Positions 1 to 7,893 of a stretch of 64,000 nt of DNA are shown one piece after another (within the stretch, counting starts at the first letter, position 1; each line of letters opens with the position of its first letter). The notes beneath the pieces were generated by a model. That model did no database searches and was not told the origin of the DNA. It saw nothing but the letters and a program-made list of their open reading frames with translations. The stretch lies in the NCBI GenBank assembly GCA_043497085.1, contig JBIEKI010000001.1. The stretch is one strand, 5' to 3'. The stretch comes from Thalassobacillus sp043497085. Lineage in GTDB: Bacteria > Bacillota > Bacilli > Bacillales > Halobacillaceae. The translations under genes were made by a program, and so were the position numbers.

Positions 1-452
1 TTGGCAGCTATGACGCCTTCCGGGTCGATGATGGTGGTGACGCGAAAAGCGGCTCCCGTTTTTGGGTTGAAGGCCCGGTAGGCTTTACTGATAGAATGTG
101 TCCGGTCACTTACAAGGGGGAATGTGACCTGGGAAGCAGATGGTGATGTTTCTGTAAATACTTTATGAGCGTATACACTATCGGTGCTGATGGCTAACAC
201 TTCCGTATTCAGTTGTTTTAGATACGGATGAATAGCAGCGACCGCTGCCAATTCTGTCGGTCAGACAAACGTGAAGTCGCTGGCATAGAAAAACAACACC
301 ACCCATTTTCCCCGGTAGTTTTCCAAGTTGATCGGGATGATTTTTTTGGTGGTATTATCATAGGCCTCTGCCTGGAAGGAGGGAGCTGTGTCATTGGTCT
401 GAGCACAAAATGGCAGCTCACAGGCATTGAAATCATTTACGGACAAGTCCAT
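1..452 (-). CDS. prxU: Selenocysteine-type peroxiredoxin (AhpC/TSA family), 3' end outside window
   Basis: A typical peroxiredoxin that would reduce hydrogen and organic peroxides in the cytoplasm. The start at 452 (ATG) follows GAGGTG with 5 nt spacing. Residues 45-63 give the thioredoxin-fold strand and active-site loop ending SDFTFV; family members then have C-P-T-E-L. Here the frame reads V-(TGA, 263-261)-P-T-E-L-A and stays open to the window edge, still showing peroxiredoxin sequence (AISTDS, RAFNPKTGAAFRVTTIIDPEGVI). The only stop therefore sits exactly at the peroxidatic cysteine (residue 64). UGA-encoded selenocysteine at this position is known from PrxU of Eubacterium acidaminophilum, and a SECIS-like hairpin follows. 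Translation as Sec is inference; a point nonsense mutation is the alternative. Two further cysteines lie near the N terminus (residues 11 and 16). Confidence 0.8.
230..254 (-). promoter_or_regulatory. Candidate bacterial SECIS hairpin for UGA at 261-263
   Basis: Six nt after the in-frame TGA, the arms GAATTGGCAGC and GCTGCTATTC pair over about 10 bp around the apical loop GGTC, with one unpaired U in the 5' arm. The loop begins 17 nt after the UGA. In E. coli fdhF the loop also carries GGUC, about 18 nt after its UGA, with a bulged U. The hairpin lies within sequence that also encodes the conserved TELAAVAAI stretch. Confidence 0.65.
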
Positions 453-578
453 AAGTTCACCTCGATTCACGGCTTTTTTTACATCTTATTCATTGGGTTG
501 CCTCTTCATGAACAAAGGAGGAAAAGAGGCTGGAGGAACCGAATTAGGATATAGATGAAAACGGATGGAGGAATTTGA

Positions 579-1049
579 ATGAACGAAGAGCAGGTTTTTG
601 CACAGTGGAAAATGTGGAGGGGATGGCTGTTAGAACTCTTAAGGGAACTGCCGGAAGAACAGTGGGATGAGATACCGGGTCACCATACCAATAATATCAG
701 GTGGAATGCCGGGCATATTCTCGTTGGCTGGGATCATACGATTTGTACCCATCTCAAGCAGGAGCGAATGCTTCCATTGCGTTATCATCTTATGTTTCCA
801 AGAGATAGCCGGCCTGAAGACTGGAAAGGAAATCCTCCTGCAAAGCAGGAGCTGATCATGCACTTGGAGCAGCAGCCGGATAAATTGATCGAGCTTAGCA
901 AAAATAAGCTGGATTCCGCTTTGGAGGAGCCTTTCTTGCATATGCGGACGCTGGGAGAGATGTTTTTATTCCACATCTCGCATGAAAGCCTGCATTTATC
1001 GGCTATTAGTATGATAAACAAAGCGAACAAAAATGCCAGACACCTTTGA
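579..1049 (+). CDS. DinB-like domain protein
   Basis: 156 aa, four-helix DinB/YfiT-type fold. Putative metal ligands sit where the family has them: His46 (RWNAGHILVGWDH) and His135/His139 (ISHESLHLS). Family members include mycothiol/bacillithiol S-transferases and damage-inducible proteins; no substrate can be assigned here. GGAGG lies upstream of ATG 579. The gene stands alone, converges with the MFS gene at 1072, and its stop codon falls in the loop of the shared terminator. Confidence 0.8.
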   Translation: MNEEQVFAQWKMWRGWLLELLRELPEEQWDEIPGHHTNNIRWNAGHILVGWDHTICTHLKQERMLPLRYHLMFPRDSRPEDWKGNPPAKQELIMHLEQQPDKLIELSKNKLDSALEEPFLHMRTLGEMFLFHISHESLHLSAISMINKANKNARHL

Positions 1050-1064
1050 TTGGGTGCCTGGCAT
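1033..1064. terminator. Bidirectional hairpin terminator
   Basis: ATGCCAGACACC pairs with GGGTGCCTGGCAT around a short loop, with A/T-rich flanks on both sides. It separates the converging DinB-like and MFS genes and overlaps the end of the former. Confidence 0.75.
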
Positions 1065-1071
1065 TTATTAT

Positions 1072-2229
1072 TTAGTGGGAAAGAGCGGGTTTCGGTTGTT
1101 TGGCCATCGAGAATATTGCTGCTGCCAAGGCAATGATGATGAAAAATCCCCCGGTAGTTGCATTATACTCTACAGAAGCCTGCTCAATGACGATACCCCC
1201 GATAAAAGATCCAAACGCGATTCCAAAGTGAAGAGCTGAATTGTTCAAGCTTTGCTGGATATCGGACGTTTCTGGTGAAGATTGAATCAAATAACTTTGC
1301 ATGGCTGGCGTAATTGCCCAGCTAAGCATACTCCAGATCACCATGACCCCTAAGAAAAGCGGCAGGGAGAAGGTGGTATATGGAATTGCGAAAATCGATA
1401 ATCCGAAGACAACAATAATTCCGATGATCGTAGGTTTGGTACCGAAGCGGTCGGATAACATACCGCCGACTCCACCACCGATGACAGCTGCCACCCCAAA
1501 AATCAGATAAATGATACTTACCCATGTCCCGTTCAGCCCCATTGTCATTTTTAAAAATGGAGTCAAATAGCCATATAAGGCTAAGTGCCCCGTCAAAAAT
1601 AAGAATGAAGTCAATTGTGCAAAAAGAATTTTTCTGTTTTTTAAGGTAGCCAATTGTTGTTTAATTGGGATAGCTGGCTTCGGTTCGATTTTACCCATGA
1701 AGAAGTAGACTCCCATCATGGAAATGACCGTTAATAGTGTAATCAGTACGAATGGGGCCCTCCATCCAAAGGCATTACCAAGCATCAATCCGATCGGCAC
1801 ACCCAACACAAGGGAAGCGCTGATACCCATGAAGACAACACCGATCGCGCGGGCACGATATTTTTCTTCGACTATATTGGAAGCCATGGTGACACAAAGT
1901 ACGACTAATAAAGAGCCACTCGCTGCAGAGACGATTCTTGCTAGCAACAGTACCAGATAGGATGGACTGAGGACTGCAATTAGGTTTCCGAAAAGAAAAA
2001 CGGCAAGGGAAATTAATGTAAGTCGCTTTCTTTCGACTTTTGCTGTAGCCGTTAGTAAAATAGGCGCCGCAATCGCAAAGACAAGCGAGAATATAGTGAT
2101 AAGCAGCCCTGCTTGTCCAAGGCTGACTTGTAAGCTGTCTGCTACTAAATCTAAAATGCCCCCAATGATCAGTTCGACCATCCCGACAATAAATGAGACG
2201 ATCGTCAGTAAGTATACTCGTTTATCCAT
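1072..2229 (-). CDS. MFS transporter, DHA1 family (AraJ/YdhP-like efflux)
   Basis: 385 aa with about 12 hydrophobic segments, so an inner-membrane proton-coupled exporter of the drug:H+ antiporter-1 type. The basic loop after helix 2 (KVERKRLTLI) sits at the usual MFS motif A position, and the VFMGISASLVLGVPIGLMLG stretch resembles motif C of exporters. ATG 2229 follows AAAGGAAG. It is transcribed divergently from a TrmB-type regulator with a 135-bp gap containing a 20-bp palindrome, which suggests control by that regulator. The substrate is unknown; sugar or drug efflux is typical of the family. Confidence 0.85.
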   Translation of the reverse strand: MDKRVYLLTIVSFIVGMVELIIGGILDLVADSLQVSLGQAGLLITIFSLVFAIAAPILLTATAKVERKRLTLISLAVFLFGNLIAVLSPSYLVLLLARIVSAASGSLLVVLCVTMASNIVEEKYRARAIGVVFMGISASLVLGVPIGLMLGNAFGWRAPFVLITLLTVISMMGVYFFMGKIEPKPAIPIKQQLATLKNRKILFAQLTSFLFLTGHLALYGYLTPFLKMTMGLNGTWVSIIYLIFGVAAVIGGGVGGMLSDRFGTKPTIIGIIVVFGLSIFAIPYTTFSLPLFLGVMVIWSMLSWAITPAMQSYLIQSSPETSDIQQSLNNSALHFGIAFGSFIGGIVIEQASVEYNATTGGFFIIIALAAAIFSMAKQPKPALSH

Positions 2230-2253
2230 AATAAATGACTTCCTTTCGTTATT

Positions 2254-2273
2254 GTTACCACTACAATAGTAAC
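2254..2273. promoter_or_regulatory. Palindrome between MFS and TrmB-type regulator (putative operator)
   Basis: Half-sites GTTACCACTA and CAATAGTAAC are inverted repeats matching at 7 of 10 positions, with perfect GTTAC/GTAAC ends. The position in the divergent promoter region, 19-25 bp before the MFS start codon, suits an operator for the neighbouring regulator. Confidence 0.4.
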
Positions 2274-2364
2274 TACTTAAAAGGAGAAAAACAAGTGTAA
2301 ATTACAACCTTATTTTTCTGTGCTATGATGAAAGCAATAAACAGGAAGCAAGGAGCTCGTAAAT

Positions 2365-3123
2365 ATGCTGCAACAGTTTGGTTTCACGCAATATGAAAGT
2401 CAAGTTTATCAATCCTTGATCACAGTCGATCAGCCCCTCGATGCTACAACAATCGTCAAGCAATCGGGAGTGCCGCGTGCGAAAGTATATGAAGTTCTCC
2501 ATCGTTTAAGTGAAAAAGGAATGATTTTAGAGGCGATTACGGGGAAGAAGCGGCTCTATACTGCCCTTCCGGTTGAAACGACGATTCAGAAGCTGAAAGC
2601 GGATTTTGAAGCGAATATCGAGCAGTTAAGGGAAGCGAAAAGCAAGCAGGCACCGAAAGATGACCGTGTCTGGACATTGAAAGAAGATCAGTCGATCCAG
2701 GCCGTATTACAGGAACTATTGGAACGAGCGAAACATTCTGTTTTTATCTCTGGGTGGGCGGATGATATCTCCTCTAACCTTGCTTTATTGGAGGATAAGT
2801 ACCAAGCAGGTCTAATAGTGAATATCCATGTCATCGGGGAAATGGAAACGATTATCCCAGGGGTTTCTACGTTGATTCCGGATACCCATCATGAAGCACT
2901 TGAACGGAGCAGAATCTTAATAGTCGATGAAGAAGAAATGTTGTTTGCAGGCGTAGAAGATTCCAGGTGGCAGGCAATACGAACCCAATCCGGTCCGCTG
3001 GTCAAATTCTTTACGGAGTTTTTCTATCATGATGTGGCACTGACGGAGATTACTCAAAAATATAAAGACACAGTCATGAGAGACGAGGAAATAAAGAAGG
3101 TACTACTGAAATTAAGGTACTGA
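2365..3123 (+). CDS. TrmB-type transcriptional regulator
   Basis: 252 aa. Residues 1-65 form a winged helix (FGFTQYESQVYQSL, TTIVKQSGVPRAKVYEVLHRL, EKGMI) characteristic of TrmB/TrmBL. A short helical linker (about 70-95) is followed by a phospholipase-D-like effector domain (about 105-230: HSVFISGWADDISSNLALLE, ILIVDEEEMLFAGVED) that binds sugars in archaeal TrmB and is common in Bacillaceae homologues. AGGAGC precedes ATG 2365. Divergent from the MFS gene, which is its likely target. The ligand is unknown. Confidence 0.8.
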   Translation: MLQQFGFTQYESQVYQSLITVDQPLDATTIVKQSGVPRAKVYEVLHRLSEKGMILEAITGKKRLYTALPVETTIQKLKADFEANIEQLREAKSKQAPKDDRVWTLKEDQSIQAVLQELLERAKHSVFISGWADDISSNLALLEDKYQAGLIVNIHVIGEMETIIPGVSTLIPDTHHEALERSRILIVDEEEMLFAGVEDSRWQAIRTQSGPLVKFFTEFFYHDVALTEITQKYKDTVMRDEEIKKVLLKLRY

Positions 3124-3245
3124 CTTTTCATAACAATACAAACGATATTGTTCCCTCGGACTGTATATCCTGGCGGAAAAAGATCCTTTAACCATCGTAT
3201 TATTTAACAACGCCTGAATGTAAAAAAGTTTTGTCACAAAAAAAG

Positions 3246-3266
3246 GCCCTCTGTCATTCAGAGGGC
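3246..3266 (-). terminator. Hairpin with T-run on the minus strand
   Basis: GCCCTCTG and CAGAGGGC pair around TCATT. The A-run at 3238-3244 becomes a T-run when read on the minus strand. No convincing minus-strand gene ends here, so it may be a relic or may insulate the TrmB gene from the downstream gene. Confidence 0.4.
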
Positions 3267-3302
3267 ATGGGAAAGTGAAATATACAAAAGGGAGGTCACC
3301 CT

Positions 3303-3377
3303 TTGAGTTATACGTTAATACATAAAAGCGAGAAAGTAAATGCCCCAAAAGCACTTACAAATATTCAAAAAATGTAA
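3303..3377 (+). CDS. Possible 24-residue peptide
   Basis: TTG start 7 nt after a strong GGGAGG site, then MSYTLIHKSEKVNAPKALTN followed by IQKM and TAA. There is no signal sequence or membrane segment. It lies directly ahead of the HIT gene. I do not recognise it; the ribosome site is its main support and it could be a leader peptide or chance. Confidence 0.3.
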   Translation: MSYTLIHKSEKVNAPKALTNIQKM

Positions 3378-3433
3378 AAAGATAAGGAATCATGGTGTTT
3401 TAACAGATTTCAGCAAATGGGAGGATGACTGAA

Positions 3434-3835
3434 ATGAGTGACTGTTTATTTTGCAACATCGTAGAAGATGGGGATCAACAGATTATCCTGGAAAATGACA
3501 CATGTTATTATATTCAAAAAAAGTCTGAACAAACCGTGTTGGAAGGGAGCGGGCTGATCATCCCTAAAGCACATCATCAAAATGTTTTTGAACTGACTGA
3601 GGAAGAATGGAAGGATACGAGATCTTTACTGCTGCAAGCCAAAAACATTTTAGAGGAGAGTTACTCGCCGGATGGATTCAGTGTGGGGTGGAATACAGGG
3701 GAAGCAGGGGGGCAATCAATCCCGCATGCCCATCTTCATGTGATTCCTCGTTTTGCTGATGAACCCTATGCTTACAAAGGAATTCGTTACTGGTTGAAGC
3801 AGCCGGAAAATAAGCGGGAAAAGCTGCGATATTAA
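3434..3835 (+). CDS. HIT family nucleotide hydrolase/transferase
   Basis: 133 aa from ATG 3434, chosen because GGGAGG lies 9 nt upstream; the ATG at 3425 directly abuts that site. The N-terminal CLFC pair plus downstream His form the zinc site of Hint/Fhit-type proteins. The histidine triad HAHLHVIPR (about residue 100) carries the nucleotidyl-accepting His. Family members cleave nucleoside phosphoramidates or dinucleoside polyphosphates; the actual substrate is not evident. Single gene. Confidence 0.85.
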   Translation: MSDCLFCNIVEDGDQQIILENDTCYYIQKKSEQTVLEGSGLIIPKAHHQNVFELTEEEWKDTRSLLLQAKNILEESYSPDGFSVGWNTGEAGGQSIPHAHLHVIPRFADEPYAYKGIRYWLKQPENKREKLRY

Positions 3836-3840
3836 GCAGG

Positions 3841-4290
3841 TCAAATAGGAACATGATGCTTTTTTAACATTTTTATATAGATATTGACTACTACAAATCC
3901 CGCTAAATAGGTGAAGGACGTCCATAGTATATTCCATCCATTAAGATAATGGATCTTTCCCGACCAAAGAACCAGGAGTTCAAAAAAAGTGGTAAGGATA
4001 GAGAAAGTTAAAATAAGCTTCCAAGTGTTTACGAGTTTCTTTTCCCTTATAAAGGCAAATAAGGTAGTAATCATGGGAAAGTAGCCCACACTAATAGGTA
4101 TCGCAGATAAGGAAGGGTTGTTGTAGACCGGTTCTACTTCCCAAAATAATTGGAAGCCCCAATCATTGGCAACAAAAGCTATTGAGACACCTACAGGATA
4201 CATGAGTATGCCTAGAAGAGGGCTTTTCTTATAGAGATAAATGAGTATTACCCAGGGAATAAGCATGCCCAACAGAACATTTGTCCACAT
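3841..4290 (-). CDS. CBO0543-like integral membrane protein
   Basis: 149 aa from ATG 4290, preceded by GAGGTG with 5-6 nt spacing; a further in-frame start lies 16 codons upstream without such a site. It has about five hydrophobic segments and aromatic-rich loops (NDWGFQLFWEV, SGKIHYLNGWNILW) typical of the Firmicute CBO0543 family of unknown function, common in spore formers. Ends 5 bp from the HIT gene's stop and converges with it. Confidence 0.65.
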   Translation of the reverse strand: MWTNVLLGMLIPWVILIYLYKKSPLLGILMYPVGVSIAFVANDWGFQLFWEVEPVYNNPSLSAIPISVGYFPMITTLFAFIREKKLVNTWKLILTFSILTTFFELLVLWSGKIHYLNGWNILWTSFTYLAGFVVVNIYIKMLKKHHVPI

Positions 4291-4454
4291 AGCCACACCT
4301 CTTTTTCTCTTAGTGTATCCATGATTACAGCTAATCATTTAATAACGAAGCTTTAATTTGGTAAAATAGTTTATGTTAATACTATAGATGTATTGTTAAT
4401 ATATATTTCCAAATAATATAAAGCTAAGCTCTAACATAAAAAGGAGGGTTTTGC

Positions 4455-5285
4455 ATGGGTTTGAGGTATAAAGAAGGTCAAGGAATCACAGACTTCATCA
4501 CAGCCAATCATGATAAGTTCGAAGAGAACCTATTAAACGAAGCTGTCAATGTAAGAGATGAAATTCAAGGTATTATGGTGAAAGGTAATATCGATTTATT
4601 GCAAAATGCACATAAACTGACCCTGCACGTTGTCAGGCAGGAAGACGAAGAAGTAATAGCTTTTGCTAAACAGGAAGGGGTCATATGGGCAAAACATTCG
4701 CTGACACTCTCATTCAAACTGGAATGGGTACAGGCGATCCGGAGAACGATATGGAACTTCCTCTATGAATACGAACGATTGAGTGAAACGCCTGCAAATC
4801 GAGAGGCATTTTATCAATTGGAGGAACGAATCAACGACCAGATCGATAAATTCCTCAATTGGTTCTTCCTTAGCTTTTCCGAATATAAAGATAAACTGCT
4901 CGAATCTCAAAAAAGATTAGTGAAGAATCTTTCAGTACCGATTATTCCCATACAATCCAATGTCTGCATTCTTCCTTTAATTGGAGAAATCGATGAAGAA
5001 CGTTATCAAACGATTGAGGAAAAGGTGCTCATAGAAGTAGGGAGATTACATATTCAAACATTGATTATCGACCTCTCTGGTGTGGCTGAAATGGAGAAGG
5101 AAATTAGCCATTACTTGATGAAAATGTTAGATGGCATCTCTATGATGGGCTGTAAGTCTGTCATTACAGGAATGAGCGCAGCCATTGTAAGAAATATGAT
5201 CGATGGGGAAATTGACTTTGGAGATAAGGCTGAAATTAAAGGGAATTTGCAGCAGGCTCTGGAGGACTACCTTGTAAAACCCTGA
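4455..5285 (+). CDS. RsbR-like stressosome protein with STAS domain
   Basis: 276 aa. Residues 1-150 form the helical, non-heme-globin-like sensor half of RsbR paralogues. Residues 160-275 are a STAS domain (PIIPIQSNVCILPLIGEID, TLIIDLSGVAEME, MMGCKSVITGMSAAIVRNM). In RsbR the STAS domain has two phosphorylatable Thr; here the equivalent regions read ...IDLSGV and VITGMS, so Ser/Thr candidates are present. Such proteins form the stressosome that releases RsbT to activate sigma-B. Orphan copy: no rsbS/T nearby. AAGGAGG precedes ATG 4455. Confidence 0.8.
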   Translation: MGLRYKEGQGITDFITANHDKFEENLLNEAVNVRDEIQGIMVKGNIDLLQNAHKLTLHVVRQEDEEVIAFAKQEGVIWAKHSLTLSFKLEWVQAIRRTIWNFLYEYERLSETPANREAFYQLEERINDQIDKFLNWFFLSFSEYKDKLLESQKRLVKNLSVPIIPIQSNVCILPLIGEIDEERYQTIEEKVLIEVGRLHIQTLIIDLSGVAEMEKEISHYLMKMLDGISMMGCKSVITGMSAAIVRNMIDGEIDFGDKAEIKGNLQQALEDYLVKP

Positions 5286-5300
5286 TGCATGATTGATGAA

Positions 5301-5334
5301 CTGCCACGCCCAACTATCGGGCGTGGCAGTTTTA
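5301..5334. terminator. Rho-independent terminator after RsbR-like gene
   Basis: CTGCCACGCCC and GGGCGTGGCAG are perfect 11-bp arms around AACTATC, followed by TTTTATT. Confidence 0.85.
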
Positions 5335-5371
5335 TTCAAGAGGAAGGTTATTTCTTATACACCGTTTGCAT

Positions 5372-6082
5372 TCATAAATTTTCTTCCCGATAATCAGAAA
5401 ACTTTTCACCGCCGAAGGCTTTGAGTTGTTCGTGCACAAGATCGCAGAAACCCTCTTTTTCCTTTTTGACGATAAAGGTTTCAAGTGCTGCTGTTACTCG
5501 CCCAGCTAACTCAGGATCAAAGCTTCTGAGTGCTCTGGCATACCATTTCCCCCATCCAATCCACTGTTTATTCCCCCTGAGAATGAGTTCAGATAAGCAA
5601 CTGATCAGCTCATGTACAATAAAGACCTCTTCTTCAAAATTGGCAGCACTTCTAAAGTCGGATAACAAATCGGTGATCGTGTAGCGTGCATGATCAATTT
5701 GCTGCTGCGTCCAGGCGGAAGGACCTTCCTTGTAAATTCGCTGGGCTTCGTCTTTAATTTCCTTCCCTTTTTGTTTATCACCGGTAATCTGTTTACCTTC
5801 TGCGCACATCTTCACCAGGGTCGGAAGTCCTTTGTATTTTGCCGCTTCAAAGTGAATACTGACGGAGCTGGGATGATAAAGGAAGGCTTCTATCTTCCAT
5901 CCCTCATATACGTGGCATTCTAATGACGAAGAGGGCTCCTTATTGTCAATGATAACAAGGTCAATGTCTGATTCTGATGTAATGTTCCCATCGACGGTAC
6001 TCCCTCCGATAAATACAACCTGCGCATCGGGAAAGTAGTTTTCAATGAACCGGGAAGCAGTCTGAGTTATAAAATTGTCCAC
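5372..6082 (-). CDS. Nucleotidyltransferase-domain protein
   Basis: 236 aa. The pol-beta-type nucleotidyltransferase core spans residues 20-100, with the signature GGSTVDGN followed by SESDIDLVIID, giving the G-S and D-x-D metal-binding residues. The C-terminal helical half (about 120-230) resembles substrate-binding regions of kanamycin-nucleotidyltransferase-like and KNTase_C proteins. It would transfer NMP to a small molecule or protein; no target is apparent. GTG start at 6082 after AAAGGAGGGG. Single gene. Confidence 0.7.
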   Translation of the reverse strand: MDNFITQTASRFIENYFPDAQVVFIGGSTVDGNITSESDIDLVIIDNKEPSSSLECHVYEGWKIEAFLYHPSSVSIHFEAAKYKGLPTLVKMCAEGKQITGDKQKGKEIKDEAQRIYKEGPSAWTQQQIDHARYTITDLLSDFRSAANFEEEVFIVHELISCLSELILRGNKQWIGWGKWYARALRSFDPELAGRVTAALETFIVKKEKEGFCDLVHEQLKAFGGEKFSDYREENL

Positions 6083-6224
6083 TTTCCATCCCCTCCTTTA
6101 ACTGTGTTTATGTTATTCGTCTAAAAAAAAAGCGTTAATCCACATAATTCAGGAAGAACGCCTATATTCATTGCAGAATATTACATAACCTGATTATAAG
6201 AACAGAAGAATCGAGGTGAAATGG

Positions 6225-7112
6225 ATGACGAAAAATAATTCCTATCCATTATGGACAGATCTTCCTTATGCGGGGGAAGATTATCCTCCTGAGAAGGGGG
6301 TTGAGCCTTATGCTGGTTCCTGGAACACTTATTTTTTACGAAAAGGGGAAGATGGCTTTGCAACATTAGATGGGAGATCGGTTCAATTTGCGATCGAACA
6401 ACCGGAGCAAATCCGGTGGTACCGTCAGTTGAAAATGGTGAAACGTACCCTGGCTAACCTTACAGAAGAAGAAAAGATTATTGCTAAGTATTGGGGTTCC
6501 GGACCACCTTCTAAACAATGGACTCCTATTGCCGACCGCCTGATTGACACTTATAACGTAGAAGCGCCACGAGCCGGCAGGATTTTAGGGGCTTTGTTTG
6601 CTGGCCTGAATGATGCTCTGGCAGTCACCTGGTATTTGAAATATAAGTGGCTTGTCGCCCGGCCGAATCAGCTTGATGACCAACTTGCGACAGTTATTTG
6701 TACTCCGGAACATCCAACGTACCCTTCCGGTCATGCAACAGTATCAGGAGCTGCTGAAGTGATTCTGTCTTATTTCTTTCCAGCTGAAGAAAGACGACTC
6801 CGTCAGCTGGCTGAAGAAGACGCTAAATCTCGTCTTTATGCAGGGGTGCATTTTCCAGTGGATAATGATCAAGGATTAATGCTGGGTCGTCAAATTGGCA
6901 ACATTGTAGTGGAACAACTTAGAAAGGAACGAGACAGTCAAGGAAGGAAAATTGACACTCCTTATCGAGAGAACAGGCATGCTTCGCTGGTTCCTCCACC
7001 ATATGAACAGGCCATACCTTTTGAATATGACCCGAATTGTAATTCTTTACTAATAGATGACAAGAGCACAGATCGAGAGGTGAACACATCATCTCCTAAA
7101 CTATTTATCTAG
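6225..7112 (+). CDS. Vanadium-dependent haloperoxidase / PAP2-superfamily protein
   Basis: 295 aa from ATG 6225 (GAGGTG 6 nt upstream). The three PAP2/haloperoxidase motifs are in order: K-x6-RP (KYKWLVARP, about residue 145), PSGH (about 172) and SR-x5-H-x3-D (SRLYAGVHFPVDND, about 205), which bind vanadate or phosphate. The soluble, all-helical architecture without membrane segments fits the vanadium chloroperoxidase-related secretory or cytoplasmic family rather than membrane lipid phosphatases. No signal peptide is visible. It could instead be an acid phosphatase; activity cannot be decided from sequence. Confidence 0.75.
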   Translation: MTKNNSYPLWTDLPYAGEDYPPEKGVEPYAGSWNTYFLRKGEDGFATLDGRSVQFAIEQPEQIRWYRQLKMVKRTLANLTEEEKIIAKYWGSGPPSKQWTPIADRLIDTYNVEAPRAGRILGALFAGLNDALAVTWYLKYKWLVARPNQLDDQLATVICTPEHPTYPSGHATVSGAAEVILSYFFPAEERRLRQLAEEDAKSRLYAGVHFPVDNDQGLMLGRQIGNIVVEQLRKERDSQGRKIDTPYRENRHASLVPPPYEQAIPFEYDPNCNSLLIDDKSTDREVNTSSPKLFI

Positions 7113-7116
7113 TTGA

Positions 7117-7146
7117 AGAGGGTAGCCAATACTACCCTCTTTTTTT
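7117..7146 (+). terminator. Terminator after haloperoxidase-like gene
   Basis: AGAGGGTAG pairs with CTACCCTCT around CCAATA and is followed by seven T residues. Confidence 0.9.
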
Positions 7147-7160
7147 GATATATCACAAAT

Positions 7161-7672
7161 GCCTTATTCAACTAAAGGGATATAAAGTCGAAGACTTGAT
7201 TCCGAGATGTTTGGGGAATAACGGTCCGGTGGGGAACGACTCCCTTTCCGCGGGCATGCGCTGAGCCTCCTCAGACTTCGTCTTCCGGGGTCTCACCTGT
7301 CATTTTCATCCCGCAGGAGTCTCGCCGTTCCCCCCGGACCTTGCCATAGGAAATTCTCGAAATCATATTTGTGTAAATCATCCTATGATAATTTTGAAAG
7401 TAGGCTTTACACTTTTAATAAATAGCTCAAGATGAAGATTTCAACTACACACACGAGGGGTCCGTTTATTACAAAACTGGCTGGATGGGAAGGGAAACGG
7501 CGAGACTCCCGCGGGAGAAGGGGCTAGGCAAGATCCCACAGGGCTTTAGCCCGAGGAAGCTTGCCAGGTCCCCCGCAGGAAAGCGAGTCGTTTCACGAAC
7601 CATCCCATTACTCTTACGGTAACGGGCCCCGCTATCTCGAAACTGAGTATTTAGCAATCGGGAGCTTAACTG
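7161..7672 (+). repeat. Composite structured repeat, copy 1
   Basis: One of four related intergenic elements in this window (others at 33037, 52588 and, inverted, 57968). Outer arms (AAGACTTGATTCCGAGAT near 7190 and ATCTCGAAACTGAGTATT near 7633) are complementary and enclose two long hairpins. Unit A (7223-7340) starts GGTCCGG and ends CCGGACC, with inner arms GGGGAACG/CGTTCCCC. Unit B (7457-7630) starts GGGGTCCGTT and ends AACGGGCCCC. Copy 1 has no internal insertions. It fills most of the 780-bp gap between the haloperoxidase-like gene and the AimR-like gene. No protein-coding content. Confidence 0.85.
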
Positions 7673-7893
7673 TAACATCGATACTGATTTAATAGAGCTT
7701 TCGTTCTATTAAATGGAACTTATCAAGGAATCATTATATAATAGATATATCAAATAATTCTGTAAACTATTGGATCTTTATGGAGTCCGGATAAGAAACC
7801 CTGCTTCGTTGATGTGAAAAAGGATAGGTAGATATAGATGCTATTGTCTGATTTTTCTTTCAACAAAAATCATTCAGAGTAGAAGGTGTGAAA

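Noticed and set aside
3112..3354. 80-codon minus-strand frame between the TrmB-type and HIT genes
   Set aside because: No ribosome site, odd composition, and it crosses the hairpin at 3246; treated as non-coding.
7469..7678. Open frames of 60-112 codons inside the composite repeats (also 33139-33477, 53028-53282, 57957-58283)
   Set aside because: They follow the hairpin sequence in frames that shift between copies, lack ribosome sites and resemble only each other; they are by-products of GC-rich repeat DNA.
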